This document shows, in pieces, positions 37,706-44,380 of a stretch of DNA of 64,000 bases. Numbering within the stretch: the stretch's first letter is position 1; the number at the start of each line of letters is the position of its first letter. The notes under the pieces were generated by a model. That model made no database searches. It saw nothing but the letters and a program-made list of their open reading frames with translations, and was not told the DNA's origin. Source of the stretch: Planococcus halocryophilus (lineage in GTDB: Bacteria; Bacillota; Bacilli; Bacillales_A; Planococcaceae); assembly GCF_001687585.2 (NCBI RefSeq), contig NZ_CP016537.2, positions 2,328,001 through 2,392,000 of the forward strand, read 5' to 3'. The position numbers were made by a program, and so were the translations under genes.

Positions 37706-39094
37706 CTATTTTAATACGGTTTTAATCCATTTCGCTTTATTTTTATAAGGCGGAAACAACAGATTCGTCGATAATTTAGTGGATTTTTTCAAAATCGATT
37801 TAGCATGTGTAAAGGTTTCAAAACTAGATTTCCCGTGATAAGAGTTGATCCCTGACGAACCGATTCCACCAAATGGCAAATAGGCACTGCCCACATGTGA
37901 GACTGTATCGTTGATGCAACCCCCGCCAAATGGTAATTGCTCTAAGAAAAATTGCGTTGCGCGTTCATTTTCAGAGAAGATATACGCTGACAACGGTTTA
38001 GGTAGTTTGCGAATTTGGCGCAGTAAGAGCGGTAAATCCGTATAGCTGATAATTGGTAAAATCGGTCCGAAAATTTCATCTTCCATCGAAGGACTATCCC
38101 ATCCTACTCGGTCTAATAAAACCGGTTCGATATATAAGTCATCGCGGTCCATTTTACCGCCATAAACAACATGATTCGCTTCTTTTTGAACAATTTCTGC
38201 TAAACGGTCAAAATGTTGGGTGTTGACGATGCGTCCGTAATCCGGACTTTTTTGTGCATCTTTGCCGTAAAAGTTTTGAATCGTTTTTGTTAATTTTTTT
38301 ATAAATTCATCTTTAACCGATTCGTGTACACAAACATAATCCGGTGCCACACAAGTTTGCCCAGTATTCATCAATTTACCCCAAGCAATTCGTTTTACAG
38401 CCAAATCAAGATCAGCCGTTTGGTCGACAATTGCTGGACTTTTACCGCCAAGCTCTAAAGTCACCGGTGTTAAGCGCTCTGATGCTGCTTTCATAATGAC
38501 TTTTCCAACATTGACGCTACCTGTGAAGAAAATATAATCAAATGGTGCATGGATCAACGCTGTCACTTCTTCTCGTTCACCTTCAACTACACGAATATAA
38601 TAAGAAGGAAAGGCTTCTTCAATGATTGTTCTGATTACTTTTGCTACGTGCGGCGTCGCTTCAGACGGCTTAACCACTGCACAATTCCCACCTATAATCG
38701 CTCCAATTAACGGCTCCATTACTAACTGAAATGGATAATTAAAGGGACCAATGATCAATACAGAGCCATACGGTTCGTGGATGACAAAGCTTTTTGCTGG
38801 TTGCAAGTGAAGTGGAGTCTTAACTTGCTCAGGCTTCATCCAATCTTCTACTTTCTTTGCCATCGTACTGATGCTGTCGAGCACAAAGCCGACTTCTGTT
38901 GCATAGGCTTCAAATTCACTTTTGCCTAAGTCTTTTTTCAAGGCATCAATTATATCGGTTTCATGAGATTGGATAACGCTTTTTAAGCGATATAATTGTT
39001 CAATTCGAAAAGCTGTTGGTTTCGTGTCACCTGTATAAAAATAAGCTTGTTGTTCTTCTATCATGCGTTCTACATCAGTTGCTGTGAAATTCAT
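37706..39094 (-). CDS. Aldehyde dehydrogenase, AldX/YwdH-like
   Basis: 462 residues, class-3 type ALDH. Catalytic Cys in NTGQTCVAPDYV near residue 243, general base Glu in LELGGKSPAIVD near 210, and NAD-binding FTGSVNVGK near 187. The C-terminus is basic and hydrophobic, as in the membrane-associated long-chain ALDH group. It probably oxidises medium or long-chain aldehydes. The ATG at 39094 has AAAGGAGG 7 nt upstream; the longer frame has no ribosome site. Confidence 0.9.
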   Translation of the reverse strand: MNFTATDVERMIEEQQAYFYTGDTKPTAFRIEQLYRLKSVIQSHETDIIDALKKDLGKSEFEAYATEVGFVLDSISTMAKKVEDWMKPEQVKTPLHLQPAKSFVIHEPYGSVLIIGPFNYPFQLVMEPLIGAIIGGNCAVVKPSEATPHVAKVIRTIIEEAFPSYYIRVVEGEREEVTALIHAPFDYIFFTGSVNVGKVIMKAASERLTPVTLELGGKSPAIVDQTADLDLAVKRIAWGKLMNTGQTCVAPDYVCVHESVKDEFIKKLTKTIQNFYGKDAQKSPDYGRIVNTQHFDRLAEIVQKEANHVVYGGKMDRDDLYIEPVLLDRVGWDSPSMEDEIFGPILPIISYTDLPLLLRQIRKLPKPLSAYIFSENERATQFFLEQLPFGGGCINDTVSHVGSAYLPFGGIGSSGINSYHGKSSFETFTHAKSILKKSTKLSTNLLFPPYKNKAKWIKTVLK

Positions 39095-39176
39095 TGTCCA
39101 ACCTCCTTTAAGTTTCTTTATTATACCCATCAAGATAACCTATACGCTAAACTAATGACTTCGACTAGTTTATCTA

Positions 39177-40103
39177 CTAGTCTGTCAATAAATGATCGAT
39201 ATAGCGTTGGACAATTAATCCCTCTTCGAAATTAACTAACAACGTCGATTGTTCATTCATTTCTTCAAAAAGTGAAGGCACATCTTCAAAGTCACTGATC
39301 AATTGACGATCTTCTCCTTTTACCGACTCGTAAAGAGTTGTCCAATTCTCTAACGTTAGCACACCATGTTCTCCGTACACTTTAAACTGCAATAACTCTT
39401 TTTGACCGATATTACTAATTCCCGTCAATAGGAAAGGAATTTGTTCTTCGGTGAGTCCATGAGCAATCATCCCTGTTTCACATTTGTCTTCCTGTTCAGG
39501 ATAAGTAATGTGATGGGAAGTAAATGATAGTTCACCAAAAAGCCGATTCATCAATTGAAAATAATGTGGGAAGACTTCACGGACGAATCCCCCTTGACTT
39601 CTTGAGCCAATCCACGGATTTTGCTGCCACAACCTTGGCCAATCCGGGAAAAAGGTTTGAAGTTCGATGCGGACAATTTTCCCAATATGCCCTATTTTAA
39701 TACGTTTCGACATTTCGCGGATTACCGGTTTATACATTAAAGGAAAATGCATAGCCGTTTTCACACGGTTATTTTGCACAGAGTCTACCATCGATTCGCC
39801 GCCCTCCACATTATGGGCTAACGGTTTTTCGCACAAAATATTAATCCCTGCACTTGCTGCAAGTTCCGCAATTTCTGCATGGAAAGCGGGCGGTGTTGCA
39901 ATATAAACCCAGTTTATATCTGAGTGAAGGACATCTTCGACTGATTTTGCCATCGGGATGCCATAGGTTTGGCTAATTTCTGTAAGTCGTTCAGCTTGTT
40001 CATCGTAAACAATTTTTATTTCTACGCGGTTCTCTTCTTGTTGGAGTTGTTTAATGACTCGTTCTCCAATAATTCCCGCTCCAATAATGCCAATTGAAAT
40101 CAT
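39177..40103 (-). CDS. Gfo/Idh/MocA-family oxidoreductase
   Basis: 308 residues. Rossmann motif GIIGAGIIGERV near residue 5, the family motif CEKPLAHN near residue 91, and a C-terminal alpha/beta substrate domain with GGFVREVFPHYFQL. NAD(P)-dependent enzyme probably acting on a sugar or inositol-like alcohol. ATG at 40103 with GGAGAG upstream; a TTG one codon earlier is not favoured. Single gene; substrate unknown. Confidence 0.85.
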   Translation of the reverse strand: MISIGIIGAGIIGERVIKQLQQEENRVEIKIVYDEQAERLTEISQTYGIPMAKSVEDVLHSDINWVYIATPPAFHAEIAELAASAGINILCEKPLAHNVEGGESMVDSVQNNRVKTAMHFPLMYKPVIREMSKRIKIGHIGKIVRIELQTFFPDWPRLWQQNPWIGSRSQGGFVREVFPHYFQLMNRLFGELSFTSHHITYPEQEDKCETGMIAHGLTEEQIPFLLTGISNIGQKELLQFKVYGEHGVLTLENWTTLYESVKGEDRQLISDFEDVPSLFEEMNEQSTLLVNFEEGLIVQRYIDHLLTD

Positions 40104-40147
40104 CAATTATCTCTCCTTTAAACCTTTTCGGCTTTTTCACAATGTTT

Positions 40148-40174
40148 GTTTATTAGTGTAACCTTTAAGGGTAT
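40148..40174 (+). promoter_or_regulatory. Candidate sigma-B promoter of the 47-codon gene
   Basis: GTTTAT (40148-40153), 15-nt spacer, GGGTAT (40169-40174): one mismatch to the sigma-B consensus GTTTAA-N12-15-GGGTAT. It lies 45 nt before the ATG of the small gene. Confidence 0.6.
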
Positions 40175-40218
40175 AGAATAGTCAAACAATACCATTACAA
40201 TTTCGAGGAGGAACTTTT

Positions 40219-40362
40219 ATGAATGAGCAGACACAGTGGTGGGAACCTATATTCACAGGTGAATTAGAAGTTGGGGTCAATAAAGAAAAGTTAGAAAACG
40301 TAACGGAGGACTCTCTTTTGTATTACACAGAAGCTCAAAGGCTTACGGAGTCTGCACTTTAA
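40219..40362 (+). CDS. Small protein, 47 residues
   Basis: ATG preceded by GAGGAGGAAC with ideal spacing, 47 codons, stop TAA. The product begins MNEQTQWWEPIF and is acidic, without signal peptide or membrane helix. It is framed by a sigma-B-like promoter upstream and a terminator 40 nt after the stop, so it is a complete transcription unit. No family is recognised. Confidence 0.65.
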   Translation: MNEQTQWWEPIFTGELEVGVNKEKLENVTEDSLLYYTEAQRLTESAL

Positions 40363-40402
40363 TTGATCGTGCTAATCCAAATTCATCACTTATATACATA
40401 GC

Positions 40403-40438
40403 GGCGCCTTTTCAATCATTGGTTGAAAGAGGCGTTTT
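40403..40438 (+). terminator. Terminator after the 47-codon gene
   Basis: Arms CGCCTTTTCAA (40405-40415) and TTGAAAGAGGCG (40423-40434) with one bulged base, then TTTT. It also excludes the upstream in-frame start of the nuclease gene at 40423. Confidence 0.8.
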
Positions 40439-40509
40439 ATTATGCAATAGACTCGATTGCCAGGCTAGTTAATTGTTCGTATAATGAAAGAACGAAAGCA
40501 GGGATTACC

Positions 40510-41238
40510 ATGAAACTAAAAATTATGTTATTAGCCTTATTTTTTCTATCTGGCTGCGGAATGGTCGAATCCATTGATACGCCCAACACAACCGATCAGA
40601 TAGATGTGGAAGTGACGCAAGTCATTGATGGGGATACCATTAAAATTATGTACGAAGGTCAAGAAGTAACCGTTCGTTATTTATTGATGGATACGCCGGA
40701 AACCAATCATCCGCGCTTAGGCGAACAACCACTTGGCAAAGATGCTACTGAAGAAAATAAACGGATTATTGAGTCTGGTGATGTTTCTATCGAATTTGAT
40801 GTCGGGGACCGTTTGGATGATTATGACCGATTGCTTGCTTATATTTATGTTGATGGCGAAAGTGTGCAAGAACAAATGATTAGAGCTGGACTGGCCAGAG
40901 TCGCTTATGTGTTCCCGCCAAACACCCGTTACCTTGATCAATTTGAACAAGCAGAACAAATCGCTAAAGAAAATAGAGTAGGTATTTGGCAATATGAAAA
41001 CTATTCAACCAACCGCGGATTCAATGCAGAAGCTTACGGACAAAAACCAGCTGCCAATACGTCCCCTACTTCTGAACAACAAACAGACGAATGCGATATT
41101 AAAGGGAATATTAACCGCAACGGCAATAAAATCTATCATTTGCCAAGTGATTCTTCCTACGAACAAACCAATCCAGAAGAATGGTTTTGCTCTGAACAAG
41201 ATGCACAGGATGCAGGCTTTAGAGGCGTTGGACAGTAG
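40510..41238 (+). CDS. Secreted thermonuclease-family lipoprotein
   Basis: 242 residues. Lipoprotein signal ending LSGC (Cys near residue 15), then a staphylococcal nuclease domain at about 35-165: VIDGDTIKI, RYLLMDTPETNHP, the catalytic region DRLDDYDRLLAYIYVDG, and YVFPPNTRYLDQ. A Cys-containing C-terminal module (CDIKGNINRNGNKIYHLP to EEWFCSEQDAQDAGF) matches the accessory domain often fused to such nucleases. Acts on extracellular nucleic acid. The ATG at 40510 has GCAGGG upstream. Confidence 0.88.
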   Translation: MKLKIMLLALFFLSGCGMVESIDTPNTTDQIDVEVTQVIDGDTIKIMYEGQEVTVRYLLMDTPETNHPRLGEQPLGKDATEENKRIIESGDVSIEFDVGDRLDDYDRLLAYIYVDGESVQEQMIRAGLARVAYVFPPNTRYLDQFEQAEQIAKENRVGIWQYENYSTNRGFNAEAYGQKPAANTSPTSEQQTDECDIKGNINRNGNKIYHLPSDSSYEQTNPEEWFCSEQDAQDAGFRGVGQ

Positions 41239-41271
41239 GTTAATAGGTTAGCTTTTCTATTTTTACTAGTA

Positions 41272-41299
41272 TTGACTTTTCCTATGGACGAGCTATAAT
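41272..41299 (+). promoter_or_regulatory. Promoter of tRNA-Val
   Basis: TTGACT (41272-41277), 16-nt spacer, TATAAT (41294-41299), 21 nt before the tRNA 5' end. Confidence 0.8.
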
Positions 41300-41320
41300 T
41301 AAATTTGTCCTGGAAATTGA

Positions 41321-41392
41321 GGTCTGTTAGCTCAGCGGGAGAGCACTTCGTTGACATCGAAGGGGTCGCTGGTTCGATCCCAGTACAGACCA
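41321..41392 (+). tRNA. tRNA-Val (anticodon GAC)
   Basis: Full cloverleaf: acceptor GGTCTGT / ACAGACC, D arm GCTC/GAGC, anticodon arm CTTCG/CGAAG with loop TTGACAT (GAC at 41353-41355), T arm GCTGG/CCAGT with TTCGATC loop, discriminator A. CCA is not encoded. A lone tRNA with its own promoter and terminator. Confidence 0.95.
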
Positions 41393-41438
41393 TTGATTAT
41401 TACGTTGTACTTCACTCGTTTTTCGAGTGAAATACGAA

Positions 41439-41478
41439 ACTCCTCATTCTGTAAAGTTCAGAATGAGGAGTATTTTTT
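41439..41478 (+). terminator. Terminator after tRNA-Val
   Basis: Thirteen-pair perfect hairpin (41439-41451 with 41459-41471) and a run of seven T. A smaller hairpin CACTCG/CGAGTG lies at 41413-41429. Confidence 0.92.
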
Positions 41479-41515
41479 TATGTCTATTAATTTTTTTAGG
41501 AAAAGACGAGAGCCA

Positions 41516-41620
41516 CTAATAAAATGATTTAACTTTTCTTGGATTTGGAAAATAACTCGAATTTTTCTCACTTTCAGTAACGACATCATATTGAAGCTGT
41601 GACAAAGAAAATGCGCGCAT
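41516..41620 (-). CDS. Possible 34-residue small ORF
   Basis: ATG at 41620 followed by 34 codons starting MRAFSLSQLQYDVV and ending in TAG. No good ribosome site; it starts 12 nt after the stop of the 70-residue ORF on the same strand. Reported as a weak candidate only. Confidence 0.2.
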   Translation of the reverse strand: MRAFSLSQLQYDVVTESEKNSSYFPNPRKVKSFY

Positions 41621-41632
41621 CGAATCGACGAC

Positions 41633-41845
41633 TTATTCCGCTGAATAATGGTTTTCTACTACAGAAAAAATTTCCTTAATAGTTTCTTCCTCATCTTCTT
41701 CTAACCTGTGAAATTTAAAAGCAATAGACTCGGCTGAAGTATTAATAGCTGGCCCTATATTTTTATCACGCCGAAATGTTGTGACCTTTTCTAGATTTAC
41801 TCTCAAATAATCTGTAAGATTGCTTCTCTTAAACCGAAGACTCAC
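41633..41845 (-). CDS. Small protein, 70 residues, unrecognised
   Basis: GTG start, no convincing ribosome site. The product is basic at the N-terminus (LRFKRSNLTDYLRVNLEKV) and acidic near the end (HRLEEDEEETIKEIF). The same frame is open upstream past an A7 run into the preceding small gene, so it may be the second half of a frameshifted gene with the 66-residue ORF. No membrane or signal features. Confidence 0.45.
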   Translation of the reverse strand: MSLRFKRSNLTDYLRVNLEKVTTFRRDKNIGPAINTSAESIAFKFHRLEEDEEETIKEIFSVVENHYSAE

Positions 41846-41862
41846 TTTATCGGGTTCTTTTT

Positions 41863-42063
41863 TTAAATGTTTATTACTTCCTTCATATTGAATAGCTCCG
41901 ATATAGCGTTTCCTAACCTTAAAGACTCTTTATTCTCAAAAAGTTGTAATGTTTCTTTGGCATTTGCCCAATGAACATGTAGACCAGCTGCTTCTGCTTG
42001 CCTTTGGATATAGTGAAACAGAGGGGTTACTTTAAAGTTCTTTCCTTCAACCGAATTGATCAT
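41863..42063 (-). CDS. Small protein, 66 residues, unrecognised
   Basis: ATG at 42063 with an excellent AAGGAGGAA ribosome site and a TATAAT element about 22 nt further upstream, so it is likely expressed. The product (MINSVEGKNFKVTPLF...) is soluble, partly helical, and matches no family I know. It ends just before an A7 tract beyond which another frame continues as the 70-residue ORF. Confidence 0.55.
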   Translation of the reverse strand: MINSVEGKNFKVTPLFHYIQRQAEAAGLHVHWANAKETLQLFENKESLRLGNAISELFNMKEVINI

Positions 42064-42364
42064 ATACGTTCCTCCTTATTGCGTATTTATTATACTCAAT
42101 TTCAGATTACTGGTTCGCTATCTAATAGTCAATAAGTAATCTTAATTTTCAGAATATATTAAGAGGTGAATTTATTAAAGGTAACTTCTAGTTTTGAAAT
42201 TTAAAGAGCACTCTTTTTCTCTCCCACTAAAAATGAGTTTAAACTATATCTCAATTCTTCTACTTTCTCGTAAAAGTGAGCTAAGAAACTATTAACCCAT
42301 ACCTGCGTTACCTGAGTATCTTTGCTCTAAACCGTAACGCCTTGAATATTGTAGCTATAGCTTT
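42064..42364 (-). other. AT-rich gap with a possible gene remnant
   Basis: 301 bp without an intact gene. On the minus strand a start-less open frame at 42326-42201 encodes 41 codons of protein-like composition (VWVNSFLAHFYEKVEELRYS) ending in TAA. It may be the decayed 3' end of a gene, or chance. A TATAAT element for the 66-residue gene lies near 42091-42096. Confidence 0.3.
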
Positions 42365-42727
42365 TTACTCAATCATTACAATCGAAATGACTCCATCGAA
42401 CGGCAGCCGATGTCTTTTCTCTCCCTCTTTACACACAATCATGCGATTCCTTGCCTCGATGCCTTCAATCGTCCCTCTATGCTCATAAACCACTCCTTCT
42501 TCCCAACTTTGAATCACCACTTCACATTGACGTTTTAACGCGATGTCCATTTCTTCTTGTAGCAGCTGCAAATCGTCTTCTGTCAATTCAGGCTTTGCTA
42601 TTAGTTCGTCTTTTGCGTACCATTCACGAATCATTTCGACATGCTCCGGCAACATTAACGCCGTCCATTTAATACGTCCGCGATCTTTAACATCTCCTAC
42701 AACTTTTAAATATTTATTGTGTTTCAC
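42365..42727 (-). CDS. YolD-like protein
   Basis: 120 residues with the YolD-family core DRGRIKWTALMLPEHVEMIREW at 12-33 and a C-terminal beta-rich half ending GVISIVMIE. YolD proteins are encoded beside Y-family polymerases (yolD-uvrX, yqjX-yqjW) and are thought to act with them. Located 14 nt after the polymerase gene on the same strand, so under the same LexA control. Confidence 0.87.
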   Translation of the reverse strand: MKHNKYLKVVGDVKDRGRIKWTALMLPEHVEMIREWYAKDELIAKPELTEDDLQLLQEEMDIALKRQCEVVIQSWEEGVVYEHRGTIEGIEARNRMIVCKEGEKRHRLPFDGVISIVMIE

Positions 42728-42741
42728 CCGACCCAGCCCCT

Positions 42742-44004
42742 TTATTCTTTATTGTGTCCGCCGATTAATTTGGTTCGTGCAATGGCAGTGCCTGCTTGCG
42801 TTGCAGAAATGCCTCGGTAAATGGCTGAATAGCCATATCGTTTCCGAATCGTGTCCATTGCTTCTCCGAGCTGTCTGTTTTCAAACTTTTTTTCATCAAA
42901 GAGACTCAACTGCATAGAAGACTCTTCTTCTAAATTGCTGATGGCTAGTGAAATTTGCCGTACCGGTTTATGTTGGAAATGTTCACGGAAAAGACTTTGG
43001 CAAACACGATACATTTCCATGGTGTCATTTGTCGCTTCGTCAATAGACCGAGAACGAGAAAACCCGCCCCCAAAAGCTGTCTTGCTATAAGCGATACTCA
43101 AATGGATGGTTCGCCCTGCACGCCGGGCTTGACGTGTGCGCATCGCGATGTCCTCACACATCTCCAAAACAATGGTCATGATGTCTTGTTCTTCTATGTA
43201 ATCCCTGTACAAAATCTGTCCTTTGCCATAGCTAATCTGTCCTTCGACTAAGGGGGATCCCATATCCGAAAGGTCGATGCCATTAGCATGTTGATGCAGC
43301 TGATTGCCCATAATCCCAAATTGTTTTTCCAAAACAGAAACATCGGTACATGCCAAGTCTCCTACAGAAAAAATCCCCATACTGTTTAAGGTTTTTTCTG
43401 TTCGAGATCCAATGCCCCACATTCGACTTAATGGCTGTACTGGCCATAATTTCTTCGGTACATCGCTATAGTTCCAATAAGCAAATCCCATCTTTTTTCC
43501 TTCTAAATCTAATGACAATTTGGCCAGCAACATATTAGGACCTCCCCCAACTGAAGATGGCAGTTTAAAAGAGTCCAATAATTCTTGCTGAATGCGGCGC
43601 ATAGTAAATTCTGGAGGTCCCCATAATTTTTCGGTACCTGTCAGTTCAATAAAACTTTCGTCAACGCTGTAAATATGAATCGATTCTTTCGGCGCGTACC
43701 TTGCTAATAATTCAGTAATCGCCATAGATTTTTGCAAATACAATTTCATTTTGGGCTCTACTAATAAAATATCTCGGTGATTTGGAATTTCAAAAAGTCG
43801 TGTACCTGTCCTGACGCCAAAACGCTTTTTCATCATTGGCGATGCAGCTAACACAACACTACCCTTTCGTTCCTGATTTCCGACAACTGCAAGACAAACT
43901 TCTAGAGGGTCTAGTCCAAGCTCAACCGCCGAAACACTCGCGTAAAAGCCGCACATATCGATGCAGAAGATAGAAGCTTCTGGTAGTTCCTGCTTCTTCA
44001 TCAT
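42742..44004 (-). CDS. uvrX: Y-family DNA polymerase, UvrX/YqjW-like
   Basis: 420 residues from the ATG at 44004 (GAGAGGTGAG upstream). Catalytic-palm motifs FCIDMCGFYASV near residue 11 and YSVDESFIELTG near 108 supply the acidic triad; the finger, thumb and little-finger regions follow. Translesion, error-prone synthesis after damage. A LexA site lies 18 nt upstream. A frame reaching 44121 would run through that operator and is rejected. The symbol follows the SPbeta-type homologue; yqjW is an equally fitting name. Confidence 0.87.
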   Translation of the reverse strand: MMKKQELPEASIFCIDMCGFYASVSAVELGLDPLEVCLAVVGNQERKGSVVLAASPMMKKRFGVRTGTRLFEIPNHRDILLVEPKMKLYLQKSMAITELLARYAPKESIHIYSVDESFIELTGTEKLWGPPEFTMRRIQQELLDSFKLPSSVGGGPNMLLAKLSLDLEGKKMGFAYWNYSDVPKKLWPVQPLSRMWGIGSRTEKTLNSMGIFSVGDLACTDVSVLEKQFGIMGNQLHQHANGIDLSDMGSPLVEGQISYGKGQILYRDYIEEQDIMTIVLEMCEDIAMRTRQARRAGRTIHLSIAYSKTAFGGGFSRSRSIDEATNDTMEMYRVCQSLFREHFQHKPVRQISLAISNLEEESSMQLSLFDEKKFENRQLGEAMDTIRKRYGYSAIYRGISATQAGTAIARTKLIGGHNKE

Positions 44005-44021
44005 ACTCACCTCTCGAATGG

Positions 44022-44033
44022 GAACGTTTGTTC
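44022..44033. promoter_or_regulatory. LexA (DinR) operator
   Basis: GAACGTTTGTTC, reverse complement GAACAAACGTTC, matches the Bacillus SOS box core GAAC-N4-GTTC. It lies directly upstream of the polymerase ribosome site. Confidence 0.9.
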
Positions 44034-44141
44034 TTATTTTATACCACAATTTACCTAACGGCAATCCTTTTTGAAAAATAAAAAATCTACAGCATACGAA
44101 AACATGAATTTCTTTCTCCATTCGCCAAAATTTCTAACAAC

Positions 44142-44170
44142 TTTACATTTCCTAACGAACAAGATATGAT
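44142..44170 (+). promoter_or_regulatory. Sigma-A promoter of a candidate small RNA
   Basis: TTTACA (44142-44147), exactly 17 nt, TATGAT (44165-44170): one mismatch in each hexamer. It points away from the polymerase gene and has no coding gene downstream. Confidence 0.75.
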
Positions 44171-44176
44171 GAATCT

Positions 44177-44311
44177 AGTAACAAGTTCGACACCCATCGT
44201 TCTTATGAGATTTCAACAATCAGTAGGAATTATTGGGTGCCAAACCCACTGCAAGCTTTAGGAACAAAGTTTGCTTTGAAAAAGTCATCGCCTTCGGGTG
44301 ATGGCTTTTTT
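44177..44311 (+). ncRNA. Candidate small RNA, about 135 nt
   Basis: Transcript predicted from the promoter above to a hairpin at 44284-44305 (nine pairs around TTCG) followed by six T. Internally CACCCA (44191-44196) can pair with TGGGTG (44234-44239). No ORF with a ribosome site is seen inside, and I cannot match it to 6S, SRP, tmRNA or a known riboswitch. It lies between the LexA-controlled polymerase and the TRAP operon terminator. Confidence 0.6.
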
Positions 44312-44340
44312 CGTTTTTAAGTAAAAAAATATCGAACGCA

Positions 44341-44377
44341 AAAAAACCGGTCAGGCATCAGCCTGACCGGTTTTTTT
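44341..44377. terminator. Terminator after the TRAP operon
   Basis: Ten-pair hairpin CCGGTCAGGC / GCCTGACCGG, loop ATCA, A-run before and T-run after, active on both strands; 3 nt from the TRAP permease stop. Confidence 0.95.
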
Positions 44378-44380
44378 CTT

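Noticed and set aside
44005..44121. N-terminal extension of the Y-family polymerase from 44121
   Set aside because: It would be translated through the LexA operator and lacks a ribosome site; ATG 44004 has GAGAGGTGAG.
41393..44380. Prophage or integrative element with attachment site
   Set aside because: No integrase, transposase or duplicated tRNA 3' end found by eye; kept only as a suspected decayed insertion.
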